Source: Chryseobacterium sp. 36-9 | Lineage (GTDB): Bacteria > Bacteroidota > Bacteroidia > Flavobacteriales > Weeksellaceae | Assembly: GCA_001898785.1 (NCBI GenBank) | Contig: MKVE01000014.1 | Span: forward strand, 34,550-77,056 | Direction of reading: 5' to 3' | Length of the DNA: 42,507 nucleotides | Shown here: piece by piece, positions 7,684 through 15,980 of the stretch | Layout of the letters: each line of letters begins with the position of its first letter | How positions within the stretch are numbered: the stretch's first letter is position 1 | Made by a program: the position numbers and the translations under genes | The notes under the pieces: model-generated | What the model was told of the DNA's origin: nothing | Databases searched by the model: none | Seen by the model: the letters and a program-made list of their open reading frames with translations, nothing else

Positions 7684-7712
7684 AAAATCGAGGCAATTAT
7701 TACCTCGATTTT
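7684..7712 (-). terminator. Rho-independent terminator with no intact gene before it
   Basis: AAAATCGAGG and CCTCGATTTT form a 10-bp perfect stem with a 9-nt loop. On the minus strand the hairpin is followed by TTTTTTGTTTT, a good T-tract. It sits directly after the remnant reading frame ending at 7714, which suggests it served that lost gene. Confidence 0.75.
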
Positions 7713-7713
7713 C

Positions 7714-7871
7714 TTATTTTTTCATTTTGATTGTGGATTCAATTGCAAAGATTTTTTCGATTTGGATAGGTTCATTTTCTAAAGCCGGTTCTCAGCACCT
7801 TGTTTACATCTTAGCAAACTTTTACTAATGGCTTCATATTCAAATTTTAAAAATGTTTTTGACAATTTCAG
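7714..7871 (-). pseudogene. Probable decayed gene, C-terminal remnant, family unknown
   Basis: On the minus strand two overlapping frames each look like protein. Bases 7871-7779 give 30 codons with a stretch EYEAISKSLLRCKQGAENRL and then TAG. Bases 7791-7714 in another frame give EPALENEPIQIEKIFAIEST followed by IKMKK and TAA. A single frameshift near 7785-7795 would join them into one C-terminal end of about 50 residues, and a strong minus-strand terminator begins 2 bp later. The 5' part is missing, replaced by the promoter of the TonB-C gene. I do not recognise the protein, and chance reading frames remain possible. Confidence 0.35.
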
Positions 7872-7887
7872 TTAATGAATATCTTTG
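7858..7887 (+). promoter_or_regulatory. Complete -33/-7 promoter for the TonB-C protein gene
   Basis: TTTG (7858-7861), 18 nt, then TATCTTTG (7880-7887) match the Bacteroidota promoter consensus exactly. The -7 box ends 12 nt before the ATG at 7900, so the leader would be only a few nucleotides long. Confidence 0.65.
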
Positions 7888-7899
7888 GAAAAAATAACT

Positions 7900-8301
7900 A
7901 TGAAAAAACTGATTTTATTATTTGGAGTTTTATTGAGTATTTCAAATTTTGCGCAGAAAAAAGAAGACTCTTCGATTTTATCTACTAAAAGTATTTTTGA
8001 ATGGGTAAAGGAACCTGCGGTTTTCTTAGAAGGAAATGTCAAGTTTAGAAAAATATTGGCAAATAATATCAGAACTAGAAAAATAAATGGCACGGGAGTT
8101 ATTAAGACTGAGATTATTTTCGTTGTAGAAAAAGATGGAAGTTTATCACACATTATGTCGAAAGGTGATAATTTGGAGTTTAATAAAGAAGCGGAAAGAG
8201 CTATTTCAAAAATAAAAACAAAATGGAAGCCTGCACGTATTGATGGGAATATTGTAAGAAGCCGATTTAAAATTCCACTAACAATGACCTTTAACAAATA
8301 A
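7900..8301 (+). CDS. Secreted protein with TonB C-terminal domain
   Basis: The ATG at 7900 gives 133 residues beginning MKKLILLFGVLLSISNFAQ, a signal peptide ending in AQ. A TTG 15 bp upstream lies inside the -7 box and is rejected. Residues about 60-133 match the TonB C-terminal fold: IKTEIIFVVEKDGSLSHI, an EAERAISKIKTKWKPARIDG helix-strand unit, and the closing strand SRFKIPLTMTF. Family knowledge: TonB C-domains contact outer-membrane receptors, but true TonB proteins have an N-terminal membrane anchor and a Pro-rich linker, and both are missing here. This is therefore a periplasmic TonB-C-only protein of unknown partner. It may be co-transcribed with the next small lipoprotein gene. Confidence 0.75.
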   Translation: MKKLILLFGVLLSISNFAQKKEDSSILSTKSIFEWVKEPAVFLEGNVKFRKILANNIRTRKINGTGVIKTEIIFVVEKDGSLSHIMSKGDNLEFNKEAERAISKIKTKWKPARIDGNIVRSRFKIPLTMTFNK

Positions 8302-8350
8302 TTTTTCGGTTCAATTTTTGAAAATAAATATTAACCAAAATCTTATTGTT

Positions 8351-8527
8351 ATGAAAAAGCTATTATTTATCGGCATACTATCATCATTAATCATCAGTTG
8401 CGTTCCTGATAAAGACAAACGGGACAAAAGAAAAACCGACCACAGCGCAGAACATATGAGAAACAAAGGCGTTGATTCTGCAGCACTTTCACCAGAAAAA
8501 AAAGCGGATACGGTTGGCGTGAAATAA
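8351..8527 (+). CDS. Very small lipoprotein, unknown function
   Basis: The 58-residue product starts at the ATG at 8351 (MKKLLFIGILSSLIISC), a compact lipoprotein signal with Cys17 expected to be lipidated. The mature 41 residues are almost entirely charged and polar (DKDKRDKRKTDHSAEHMRNK), with no fold that I recognise. Starting upstream at 8318 would put 11 polar residues before the signal, so 8351 is preferred. It follows the TonB-C gene by 49 bp without a terminator. Its stop codon abuts the mutS stop on the other strand with no base between. Confidence 0.6.
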   Translation: MKKLLFIGILSSLIISCVPDKDKRDKRKTDHSAEHMRNKGVDSAALSPEKKADTVGVK

Positions 8528-11107
8528 TTACTTTCCAATCATCTTCTTAATAGCATTCAGTTTCATCAGAGCTTCAATTGGTGTCAAAGTATTGATGTCA
8601 ATTTTCGTCAATTCTTCACGGATATTTTCTAGAACAGGATCGTCTAATTGGAAAAATGAAAGCTGAAGATTTTCTTCCGTTACACGTTTTATTTTCTCTC
8701 CGGAATCTTGCGTTGCTCTGCTGGATTCCAAAGTTTTAAGAATCTCATTCGCACGATTCACAACTTTAGAAGGCATTCCTGCTAACTTCGCAACGTGAAT
8801 ACCAAAACTATGTTCACTTCCTCCGGAAATCAGTTTTCTAAGAAAAATAATATTGCCTTTCGCTTCCTGAATTGACACGTGGAAATTCTTGATTCTCTCG
8901 AAGTTAACTGACATTTCATTCAGTTCGTGATAATGTGTTGCAAACAATGTTTTTGGCTGCGTTGGATGTTGATGAAGATATTCCGCAATGGCCCAGGCAA
9001 TGGAAACACCGTCATAAGTGGAAGTTCCACGTCCGATTTCGTCCAGCAAAATCAAACTTCTGTCGGAGATGTTATTAAGGATATTCGCCGCTTCATTCAT
9101 TTCTACCATAAAAGTCGATTCGCCTGCGGACAAATTATCGGTTGCACCAACTCTCGTGAAAATCTTATCTAAAGTTCCAATCTCTGCGTGTTTTGCAGGA
9201 ACAAAACTTCCGATTTGAGCCAATAGAGAAATAATCGCAGTTTGTCTCAGAATTGCTGATTTACCCGCCATATTCGGTCCGGTTACCATTATGATCTGCT
9301 GAGAATCTCTGTCCAGAAAAACATCATTAGGGATATAAGATTCGCCAAGAGGTAATGACTTTTCGATGATCGGATGTCGCCCTTCCTGAATATCAATTGA
9401 GAAAGACTCGTTCAGAATCGGTTTTGTGTAATTATCTTCAACCGATAATTCAGACAAACCAACGGCGCAATCCAGTTCGCCAACTAACTTTGAATTTTCC
9501 TGCAACTGGTCAATATAGATCAGAACATTTTCACAGACATTTCTGTAAAGCTCCAATTCTAATTTTCCAATTTTCTCTTCCGCACCAAGAATCTGGTTTT
9601 CATAATCTTTCAGCTCTTCGGTAATATAACGTTCGGCGTTAACCAAAGTCTGCTTTCTGATCCAATCTTCCGGAACTTTGTCTTTATGTGTATTTCTAAC
9701 CTCAATATAATAGCCGAAAACACCATTGAAATCAATTTTCAAACTCGTGATTCCGGTTCTTTCAATTTCACGCTGACACATTTCGTCCAGGAAACCACGA
9801 CCTTTGCTTTGAAGATTTCTTAAATGGTCCAATTCTTCCGAAATTCCTTCTCTAATAACATTCCCTTTGTTGATGTTCACAGGAAGTTCATCATTCAGAT
9901 GCTTGCTGATTAAAGTAATTAATTCTTCAAGATTGATAAAAGGGTCAATCCAAGCTAAAACGTCAGGGAAATTCAGAAGTTTTTTTCTGATTTCATTAAT
10001 ATTAATGATGCTTTGCCGAAGGTAACCTAATTCTTTCGGTGAAATCTTTTCAGCGGCTAATTTTCCAATTAACCTGTCCAAATCAGAAATGCCTTTCAAC
10101 AGATCTTTGATCTCGTATTTCAAAGAATCTTCTTTATTCAGAAATTCAATCAAGCTTAATCTTCGGTTGATATCACTAATGTTTTTTAAAGGTAAAATCA
10201 ATCTGCGTCTCAACAATCTTCCACCCATCGGGGTACAAGTTTTGTCGATGATATCAAGAAGCGATTTCCCATTGTGATTGGCAGAATAAACAATTTCAAG
10301 ATTTCTCAGCGTGAAGTTGTCCATCATCAGATAATCATCCTGTGGAATCACCTGAATTCTTGTAATATGCTGCAACAATGCGTGATGTGTATCTTCTACC
10401 AAATAAGCGAAAATTGCTCCGGCAGCTGTGATTCCCAACTTAGATTCTTCGATGCCAAAACCTTTCAAAGATTGCGTTTTGAAATGGGAAGTCAGTTTTT
10501 CGTATGCGTAAGGATATTTGAACGCCCAATCTTCCAGCTTGAAAACATTTTTATTTTTCAGCTGACTTGGAATCTCAGAAGTTCTCTGATAGATAATCTC
10601 GCTCGGGTCAAAAGTATGAACGATGTGAAGTAATTTTTCAAGATTTCCTTCACTCACGAGAAATTCACCTGTTGAAACATCCACAAGTGCCATTCCATAT
10701 TTTTCCTTTTCTTTATGAAGAGAAAGCAGGAAATTATTTTTCTTAGAAGTCAGAACCTGGTCGTTGAACGTAACTCCAGGCGTCACCAATTCTGTCACGC
10801 CACGTTTTACGATTCCTTTTACAGTTTTTGGATCTTCCAATTGGTCGCAAATAGCAACACGCATTCCAGCTCTTACCAGTTTGGGCAAATAAGAATCCAC
10901 AGAATGATGCGGAAATCCAGCCAGTTCAATATGACCTTCACCGTTGGCTCTTTTGGTAAGAACGATTCCAAGAATCTGCGACGTTTTTATCGCATCTTGC
11001 CCAAAAGTTTCGTAGAAATCCCCAACACGGAATAACAATAATGCATCAGGATATTTCGCCTTAATCGTATTGTATTGCGTCATTAATGGAGTTTCTTTCT
11101 TTGCCAA
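8528..11107 (-). CDS. mutS: DNA mismatch repair protein MutS
   Basis: MutS recognises base mismatches and recruits MutL. The 859-residue protein carries the mismatch-binding motif FRVGDFYETF (residues 24-33; the Phe-x-Glu reader), core and clamp domains, and the ATPase with Walker A GPNMAGKS (610-617), the following STFMVEMNE and Walker B LILLDEIGRGTSTYDG, and a C-terminal helix-turn-helix dimer region. The start is TTG at 11107: it gives MAKKETPLMTQYNTIKAKYP, which fits flavobacterial MutS N-termini, while the first ATG would remove eight residues. It is a single gene, facing the small lipoprotein tail to tail. No MutL lies in the window. Confidence 0.98.
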   Translation of the reverse strand: MAKKETPLMTQYNTIKAKYPDALLLFRVGDFYETFGQDAIKTSQILGIVLTKRANGEGHIELAGFPHHSVDSYLPKLVRAGMRVAICDQLEDPKTVKGIVKRGVTELVTPGVTFNDQVLTSKKNNFLLSLHKEKEKYGMALVDVSTGEFLVSEGNLEKLLHIVHTFDPSEIIYQRTSEIPSQLKNKNVFKLEDWAFKYPYAYEKLTSHFKTQSLKGFGIEESKLGITAAGAIFAYLVEDTHHALLQHITRIQVIPQDDYLMMDNFTLRNLEIVYSANHNGKSLLDIIDKTCTPMGGRLLRRRLILPLKNISDINRRLSLIEFLNKEDSLKYEIKDLLKGISDLDRLIGKLAAEKISPKELGYLRQSIININEIRKKLLNFPDVLAWIDPFINLEELITLISKHLNDELPVNINKGNVIREGISEELDHLRNLQSKGRGFLDEMCQREIERTGITSLKIDFNGVFGYYIEVRNTHKDKVPEDWIRKQTLVNAERYITEELKDYENQILGAEEKIGKLELELYRNVCENVLIYIDQLQENSKLVGELDCAVGLSELSVEDNYTKPILNESFSIDIQEGRHPIIEKSLPLGESYIPNDVFLDRDSQQIIMVTGPNMAGKSAILRQTAIISLLAQIGSFVPAKHAEIGTLDKIFTRVGATDNLSAGESTFMVEMNEAANILNNISDRSLILLDEIGRGTSTYDGVSIAWAIAEYLHQHPTQPKTLFATHYHELNEMSVNFERIKNFHVSIQEAKGNIIFLRKLISGGSEHSFGIHVAKLAGMPSKVVNRANEILKTLESSRATQDSGEKIKRVTEENLQLSFFQLDDPVLENIREELTKIDINTLTPIEALMKLNAIKKMIGK

Positions 11108-11177
11108 TTGTCTGAATTTTAGAAGCGCTAAAATACGAAATTAATAGCCAGAAAAAAGAAGGATGTTTCGCTGAAAA

Positions 11178-12050
11178 TTATTTTTTCTTAAACTTTTCCA
11201 GAGCTTTGGAGCTTTTCCGGTAAGCCCAATCTTCTTTATATTTCACCCATTTTGCCTTGAAGATTTTTCGCATCAGCTTATCCGTATATCGCATAATGAA
11301 AACGTGATAAAGCATACTCAGAAACTTTGAAGGCCGATTAGGTAATGCTCTGATAGATAGAGAAAAGCCTGGCTCAAGATAACGGTTGTAATGCCAGAAA
11401 GCGCCAGGGATGAACAAAGCGTCGCCGTGTTCCATCATGATTTCGGTTCCGGTTGCGTATTTCAAAGCAGGATATTTTTCGTAATCAGGATTTTCGTAAT
11501 CAATTTCTTCTATCGTATGGACAGACAATGGAACTTTATAAAGTAGTTCATTTTGCTTCTGGTCAAAGAGTAAAATTCTTTTTTTGCCACCAAAATGCAC
11601 GTGGAAAAAGTCTCCCAAATCCACATCATAATGCATCAAAACATGTGCTTCACTTCCTCCGAAAAACAGCGTAGGAAGTCGTTTGAAGAATTTCATTCCC
11701 AGATCCGGATATGTGAAATCTTTCAGCAATTCCGGTAACCTGTCGGTGATGATATAAAAAAAGATCCTGAGGTCAGAAGGTTTACTTTTGATAATATCAA
11801 TATAATCCTTCATCTTCATTTTGGTTGCCGGTGTGTCAGAGCTTTTATTGGCATCAGCGGGTTTGTTGTCATAGATGGGAACAACCTGGTCACCTGCTTT
11901 TTCACGGATGTAATCCAGATTCCATTTTTCGTAAGCGCCCCATTGTTTTGCAAAACCTTTTATCAAAAGCGGTCTGTGCGGTTTGAAATATTTCTTTTGA
12001 AAATCTTCTTTATCAATGTGTTCTACAACGTCAACAGGATTCAGAATCAT
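11178..12050 (-). CDS. JmjC/cupin-like putative Fe(II)/2-oxoglutarate oxygenase
   Basis: The ATG at 12050 gives 290 residues; a TTG at 12068 is possible but less likely. The N-terminus (YFKPHRPLLIKGFAKQWGAYEKWN) is the cupin_8 opening seen in FIH-like enzymes (PF13621). The metal triad is complete: His140 and Asp142 in HVLMHYDVD and His220 in PGAFWHYN, with Lys157 in FGGKKRILLF placed to bind 2-oxoglutarate. Family knowledge: relatives hydroxylate protein or small-molecule substrates; here the target is unknown. The tail after residue 235 is rich in Lys, Arg and aromatic residues and may form a basic helical extension. It reads toward mutS, 70 bp away, and may share its transcript. Confidence 0.82.
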   Translation of the reverse strand: MILNPVDVVEHIDKEDFQKKYFKPHRPLLIKGFAKQWGAYEKWNLDYIREKAGDQVVPIYDNKPADANKSSDTPATKMKMKDYIDIIKSKPSDLRIFFYIITDRLPELLKDFTYPDLGMKFFKRLPTLFFGGSEAHVLMHYDVDLGDFFHVHFGGKKRILLFDQKQNELLYKVPLSVHTIEEIDYENPDYEKYPALKYATGTEIMMEHGDALFIPGAFWHYNRYLEPGFSLSIRALPNRPSKFLSMLYHVFIMRYTDKLMRKIFKAKWVKYKEDWAYRKSSKALEKFKKK

Positions 12051-12353
12051 ATTAATTATTTTGATCAAATAAAATTAGTAAAAATGATTTTAAGCAAAAT
12101 GGAAATTTTGAATTTAATGTAACTTGTAAACTTCAAAGCCTGCTATAAGTCATAGGTTATCGGTAATCTTCGGCTCATTTTTTGCTTATCCACCTGCGGA
12201 AATTGAACAAATGTTTGAAATCAAATCAGCGTTATTAATAATATCTTTCAGGATTTATTTATAGTTATTCCAAATAATCTCATATTTGTATTATTAAAGC
12301 TAATAACAAAAACAATTTCTAAAATAAAAGTTTGAATTAATTCTATTGGTAAA
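12051..12353. other. 303-bp intergenic region between divergent genes
   Basis: The region separates the cupin and MBL genes. It has no clear gene. At 12281-12288 CATATTTG is one base off the -7 consensus and could serve the MBL gene. On the plus strand at about 12151-12171 there are two adjacent seven-base units, GGTTATC and GGTAATC, inside a degenerate heptamer-like run. A frame of about 46 codons ending near 12262 is open but not protein-like enough to call. Confidence 0.4.
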
Positions 12354-13763
12354 ATGAAGGTTGAGCAAATATACACAGGTTGTCTTGCGCAAGGAGCGTA
12401 TTACATTGTTTCTGAAAACGAAGCAGCAATTATTGACCCGTTGCGAGAGGTTAGGCCTTACCTCGACCGTTTGGAGAAAGATCAGGTTCGGCTCAAATAT
12501 ATTTTTGAAACCCATTTTCACGCTGATTTTGTTTCGGGACATCTGGATTTATCCAGGAAAACCGGTGCTCCCATTGTTTACGGTCCGACAGCTCAGCCAG
12601 AATTTGATGCCATTATAGCAGAAGACAATCAGATGTTTGAGATAGGAAAAATCAAAATCAAAGTTCTTCATACACCTGGACATACAATGGAAAGCTCGAC
12701 TTATCTTCTGATTGATGAAAACGGGAAGGAAACAGCGATTTTTTCCGGTGACACTTTGTTTTTGGGTGATGTCGGCAGACCGGATCTTGCACAGAAAGCG
12801 GGTGAGATTACTGAAAAAGATTTGGCCGGAATGTTATATGAAAGTCTTCACAGCAAGATCTTACCTTTGGATGATTCGATCACGGTTTATCCTGCCCACG
12901 GCGCCGGTTCTGCTTGCGGAAAAAATATGCAGAAGGAAACTGTGGATACTTTGGGGAATCAAAAAAGAACGAATTACGCACTGAATCAACCGGATAAAGA
13001 ATCTTTTATTAATGAAGTTCTGGATGGATTAACTGCGCCTCCAAAATATTTCGGGATGAATGTCGCAATGAACAAAGGCGGTTATGAAAGCTTTGACCAG
13101 GTTCTGAAAAAAGGTAATAATCCATTGTCTGTTGAGGAATTTGAAACGGCGGCGGAAGAAACCGGGGCTTTGATCCTGGACACAAGAAGTGCAGCCAATT
13201 TCCATAAAGGTTTTGTTCCGAATTCTATCAACATTGGAATCAAAGGCGATTTTGCACCTTGGGTTGGAGCGATGATTGTTGATGTTCAACAGCCGATTCT
13301 TTTGGTTTCTGACGAAGGTACAGAGGAAGAAGTGATCACGCGACTAAGCAGAGTAGGATTTGATAATGTTTTAGGCTATTTGAAAGGAAGTTTCGAAGCC
13401 TGGAAAAACTCCGGTAAAGAAACTGACGAGATCAAAAGGATTTCTGTAGAAGAATTTGCTGATGAGTTTTCTGAAGGTGTAAAAGTTATCGATGTCCGAA
13501 AGGAAACAGAATACGAAGCCGAACATATCGATGAAGCTTACAGCAAGCCTTTGGCTTATATCAATGACTGGGTGAATTCTTTGGACAATTCTGAACATTT
13601 TTATATCCATTGTGCCGGTGGTTACAGAAGTATGATCGCGGCAAGTATTTTGCAGTCAAGAGGTTATAGAAACTTCACCGAGATTGATGGCGGGTTCAAT
13701 GCGATTAAGAAAACAGGGAAATTTCACTTGAGTAATTTTGTTTGTCAAAGTAAAACTTTATAG
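12354..13763 (+). CDS. MBL-fold persulfide-dioxygenase-like protein with two rhodanese domains
   Basis: The 469-residue protein has three parts. Residues 1-250 are an ETHE1-like metallo-beta-lactamase domain: THFHADFVSGH supplies His54, His56, Asp58 and His63, then LHTPGHTMES, FSGDTLFLGDVGRPDL and YPAHGAGSACG, as in persulfide dioxygenases. Residues about 265-355 are a rhodanese domain whose active-site loop reads LLVSDEGTEE, with no Cys, so it should be inactive. Residues about 370-455 are a second rhodanese with Cys420 in YIHCAGGYRS. Family knowledge: such fusions (CstB-like) oxidise glutathione or related persulfides and handle sulfide stress. A thioredoxin gene follows after 105 bp, which fits a sulfur-redox role. 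Confidence 0.9.
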   Translation: MKVEQIYTGCLAQGAYYIVSENEAAIIDPLREVRPYLDRLEKDQVRLKYIFETHFHADFVSGHLDLSRKTGAPIVYGPTAQPEFDAIIAEDNQMFEIGKIKIKVLHTPGHTMESSTYLLIDENGKETAIFSGDTLFLGDVGRPDLAQKAGEITEKDLAGMLYESLHSKILPLDDSITVYPAHGAGSACGKNMQKETVDTLGNQKRTNYALNQPDKESFINEVLDGLTAPPKYFGMNVAMNKGGYESFDQVLKKGNNPLSVEEFETAAEETGALILDTRSAANFHKGFVPNSINIGIKGDFAPWVGAMIVDVQQPILLVSDEGTEEEVITRLSRVGFDNVLGYLKGSFEAWKNSGKETDEIKRISVEEFADEFSEGVKVIDVRKETEYEAEHIDEAYSKPLAYINDWVNSLDNSEHFYIHCAGGYRSMIAASILQSRGYRNFTEIDGGFNAIKKTGKFHLSNFVCQSKTL

Positions 13764-13809
13764 AATTAAAAAAGGCTTTGAACTTCAGCCTGACAATAAG
13801 TTTTAATAT

Positions 13810-13835
13810 GTCATTCTGAGCCTGCCGAAGAATCT
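13810..13835. repeat. Short intergenic repeat with ATTCT/AGAAT arms
   Basis: TCATTCTGAGCCTGCCGAAG followed by AATCT resembles a short repeat (CATTCTGAGC...GAAGAATCT) that I recall seeing scattered between genes in many Bacteroidota and other bacteria. ATTCT and AGAAT can pair around an 11-nt loop. Only one copy is seen in this window, so its repeat status rests on general knowledge. Confidence 0.5.
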
Positions 13836-13868
13836 AGTACCTTAAATCTAACTTCTAACATCTTAGTT

Positions 13869-14168
13869 ATGTCACAGAAATTTCAAGAACTCATACAATC
13901 CGAACGTCCTGTTCTCGTTGATTTTTTCGCAACCTGGTGTCAGCCTTGCAAAGTTCAGTCTTCCGTTTTGAATTCTGTAAAAGAAAAAGTTGGAGAGAAA
14001 GCAAGAATCGTAAAAATTGATATTGATCAGTTTCCGTCAATAGCTGCGGATAACGGAGTTCGTGGTGTTCCTACTTTAGCGATTTTTAAAAACGGAGAGT
14101 TGCTTTGGAAAGAAAGCGGTGTTCATGATGTGAACTCTTTGGTTGGTTTGCTGGAACGATATTTTTAA
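13869..14168 (+). CDS. Thioredoxin with CQPC active site
   Basis: The 99-residue protein is a single thioredoxin domain. VLVDFFATWCQPCK holds the redox pair as CQPC rather than the usual CGPC, and the cis-Pro loop is RGVPTLAIF. No signal peptide or membrane segment is present, so it is cytoplasmic. Family knowledge: the two residues between the cysteines tune redox potential, so Gln in place of Gly may alter reactivity. Its place just after the persulfide-dioxygenase/rhodanese gene suggests it reduces persulfide or disulfide products of that enzyme, which is inference. A bidirectional terminator follows. Confidence 0.92.
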   Translation: MSQKFQELIQSERPVLVDFFATWCQPCKVQSSVLNSVKEKVGEKARIVKIDIDQFPSIAADNGVRGVPTLAIFKNGELLWKESGVHDVNSLVGLLERYF

Positions 14169-14189
14169 AAGCCTTATTGCTAATAATAA

Positions 14190-14217
14190 AAAGGAGGTGC
14201 TTTAGGCTACCTCCTTT
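14190..14217. terminator. Bidirectional terminator between thioredoxin and T9SS protein genes
   Basis: AAAGGAGGT and ACCTCCTTT pair as a 9-bp stem across a 10-nt loop. A-rich sequence on the left and T-rich on the right let it work for the plus-strand thioredoxin gene (stop 14168) and the minus-strand gene ending at 14230. Confidence 0.8.
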
Positions 14218-14229
14218 CATTTTAGAAAA

Positions 14230-15843
14230 TTATTTTTTGATTATTTTTTCTGTTTGAACTTTTCCGTTCTGATAATTTATATTTAGAATATATATACCGG
14301 TTTTTAAGCGACTCAAATCAATAGTATTTGTCTTAGATATATTTTCGTCTTTGATTTTCTGTCCTGCGTTATTATAAAAACTGATGTTTTTGATTTTTTC
14401 AAAGGATTTAATATGAAGCGAATCCTTTACTGGATTTGGATATATTTTTGCTTTATTAGGAACTTCTTTGATATTCAGGTTTTCACATATAAAATCAAAC
14501 ACAACCTCATAATCCTGTATCTGCCAGGAGCCATTGACAAAAGCTGCAACAGGAGAACCGATTATAGAAGAAGACTTGGTCGTATTTTCCCAAGCTACCC
14601 CATCGGAAACCATTTCTATCCAGTAAGTTTTGTTGGGCTCAAAAATTATTGGAGTATCAAAACTAACGGTATATTTTGTAAAATCAAAACCAAAGTTGTT
14701 TCCTTGTAAAGAATTTGATTTGATTTGACCATTTCTAGATTCTATTATATCACCAGGGAAGCCATTATTATCATTATAAATATTGAACTGGAAAAAAGAA
14801 GGCTCGTAACCTGCCATCTGTATGATTGTTGGCTCAATACCATAAATTATAAATCCTTCGTTACCTACAGGAATATCGATTGTGGGACGGAACGAAAGAA
14901 GCGCACCATTCTCAAAATTATTAGATTCAACAGAAAAATCTGAGCATCCGGCTGGTGGTGGAGGTACATCCTCACATTTCACATCGATTGTATAGTTGCC
15001 TGTCAAAGCATCGAGGCCTTCTATCAATATATAATAGGTGGATGTTCCGTCTGATTGAAATGCCACTTGGGAGCGTGTGCTACATTCAGTTCCATCATCA
15101 TTTGAAGCTACCAAATTATTTAATGAACAATCCGAATAGATTCTTAAAAAAGTATCAAAATCAGATCCGCACAGTGAAACCTTTATGTATTGTGGAACAC
15201 CGTTTCCTGTATATTTGTAAAACACATCTGAAGAAAGATTTCCTCCGGAATCTGTAGCATATATTGTACTACCTGTAGCTGTTGCTCCACAGCTTATTGG
15301 GAAAGCATTGCTGCAAAGGTCATTAGCTGGTACATCTACAGTAGAAACGCCACAGGAAATAACTCTGGATCTGTATCTGTTGTCTGTTCCACAATTTGCA
15401 CTACCATGAGTGTAAAATCTCACTGTAACATCGGCTGCGGGAGTGTAACTGACTGTAGATTGTCCCGCTGCTAGCACTGTTGTTCCCCCATCATTACCAA
15501 TGGTTATGTAGTCTGTAGTCAAGGTGCTATAAAAGGTATAATTATTTCCACCTTTGAGTTCAACGATGGAATACTCACTAGACGTTGCGAATATACCTCC
15601 AACTGTAGCTTTTAATCCATTGCAGATGGGAACAAATGTCTCATCAGGATACTGTCCGTTTACAGACGTCAAGCATCCTTCAAAATCTGCTTTATCAAGA
15701 TTTTGTTTTTTCTCCGAAAATGTCAAATTTTTAAAATCTATAGAAAATGATTTCTTTTGAATGGAACTGAGCGTCGTTGATTGTCCCTGTGCATATTTCA
15801 TTGTATGAAAAATCACCAACAATAAGAATAGTTTTTTACACAT
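14230..15843 (-). CDS. T9SS-secreted protein with PPC-like domain and type A sorting tail
   Basis: The 537-residue protein opens with a signal peptide (about 1-21, ending YAQGQ). Residues about 60-170 are a beta-rich Cys-containing domain. Residues 177-292 resemble a pre-peptidase C-terminal (PPC) domain: NDLCSNAFPISCG, ADVFYKYTG-type strands, FDTFLRIYSDC and SNDDGTEC. A PPPP linker leads to another beta domain (about 300-455). The last 75 residues are a type IX sorting domain: IYPNPVKDSLHIKS, ISFYNNAGQKI, LKTGIYILNI, ending VQTEKIIKK. Family knowledge: this tail sends proteins through the outer membrane for surface attachment or release. No catalytic site is visible, so an adhesive or binding role is likelier. 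The regulator upstream may control it. Confidence 0.88.
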   Translation of the reverse strand: MCKKLFLLLVIFHTMKYAQGQSTTLSSIQKKSFSIDFKNLTFSEKKQNLDKADFEGCLTSVNGQYPDETFVPICNGLKATVGGIFATSSEYSIVELKGGNNYTFYSTLTTDYITIGNDGGTTVLAAGQSTVSYTPAADVTVRFYTHGSANCGTDNRYRSRVISCGVSTVDVPANDLCSNAFPISCGATATGSTIYATDSGGNLSSDVFYKYTGNGVPQYIKVSLCGSDFDTFLRIYSDCSLNNLVASNDDGTECSTRSQVAFQSDGTSTYYILIEGLDALTGNYTIDVKCEDVPPPPAGCSDFSVESNNFENGALLSFRPTIDIPVGNEGFIIYGIEPTIIQMAGYEPSFFQFNIYNDNNGFPGDIIESRNGQIKSNSLQGNNFGFDFTKYTVSFDTPIIFEPNKTYWIEMVSDGVAWENTTKSSSIIGSPVAAFVNGSWQIQDYEVVFDFICENLNIKEVPNKAKIYPNPVKDSLHIKSFEKIKNISFYNNAGQKIKDENISKTNTIDLSRLKTGIYILNINYQNGKVQTEKIIKK

Positions 15844-15980
15844 AATATTTTTTTCAACAATGTTATAATTTTGTTATATCAGGTCAAAAAAATCGCAGGC
15901 TCAAAAGATACTTTTCGCCAGAAAATGAGATACTCAAAATATACTTTATGTATTTAAAGGTTTGATTGTCAAATTGAAAA

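Noticed and set aside
8927-11035. Several frames on the plus strand within mutS
   Set aside because: mutS is intact with full motifs; the frames have no family features.
12120-12265. Open frame of about 46 codons in the cupin-MBL gap (includes AYPPAEIEQMFEIKS)
   Set aside because: No start codon with a binding site, no recognised family, and the length is within chance for this base composition.
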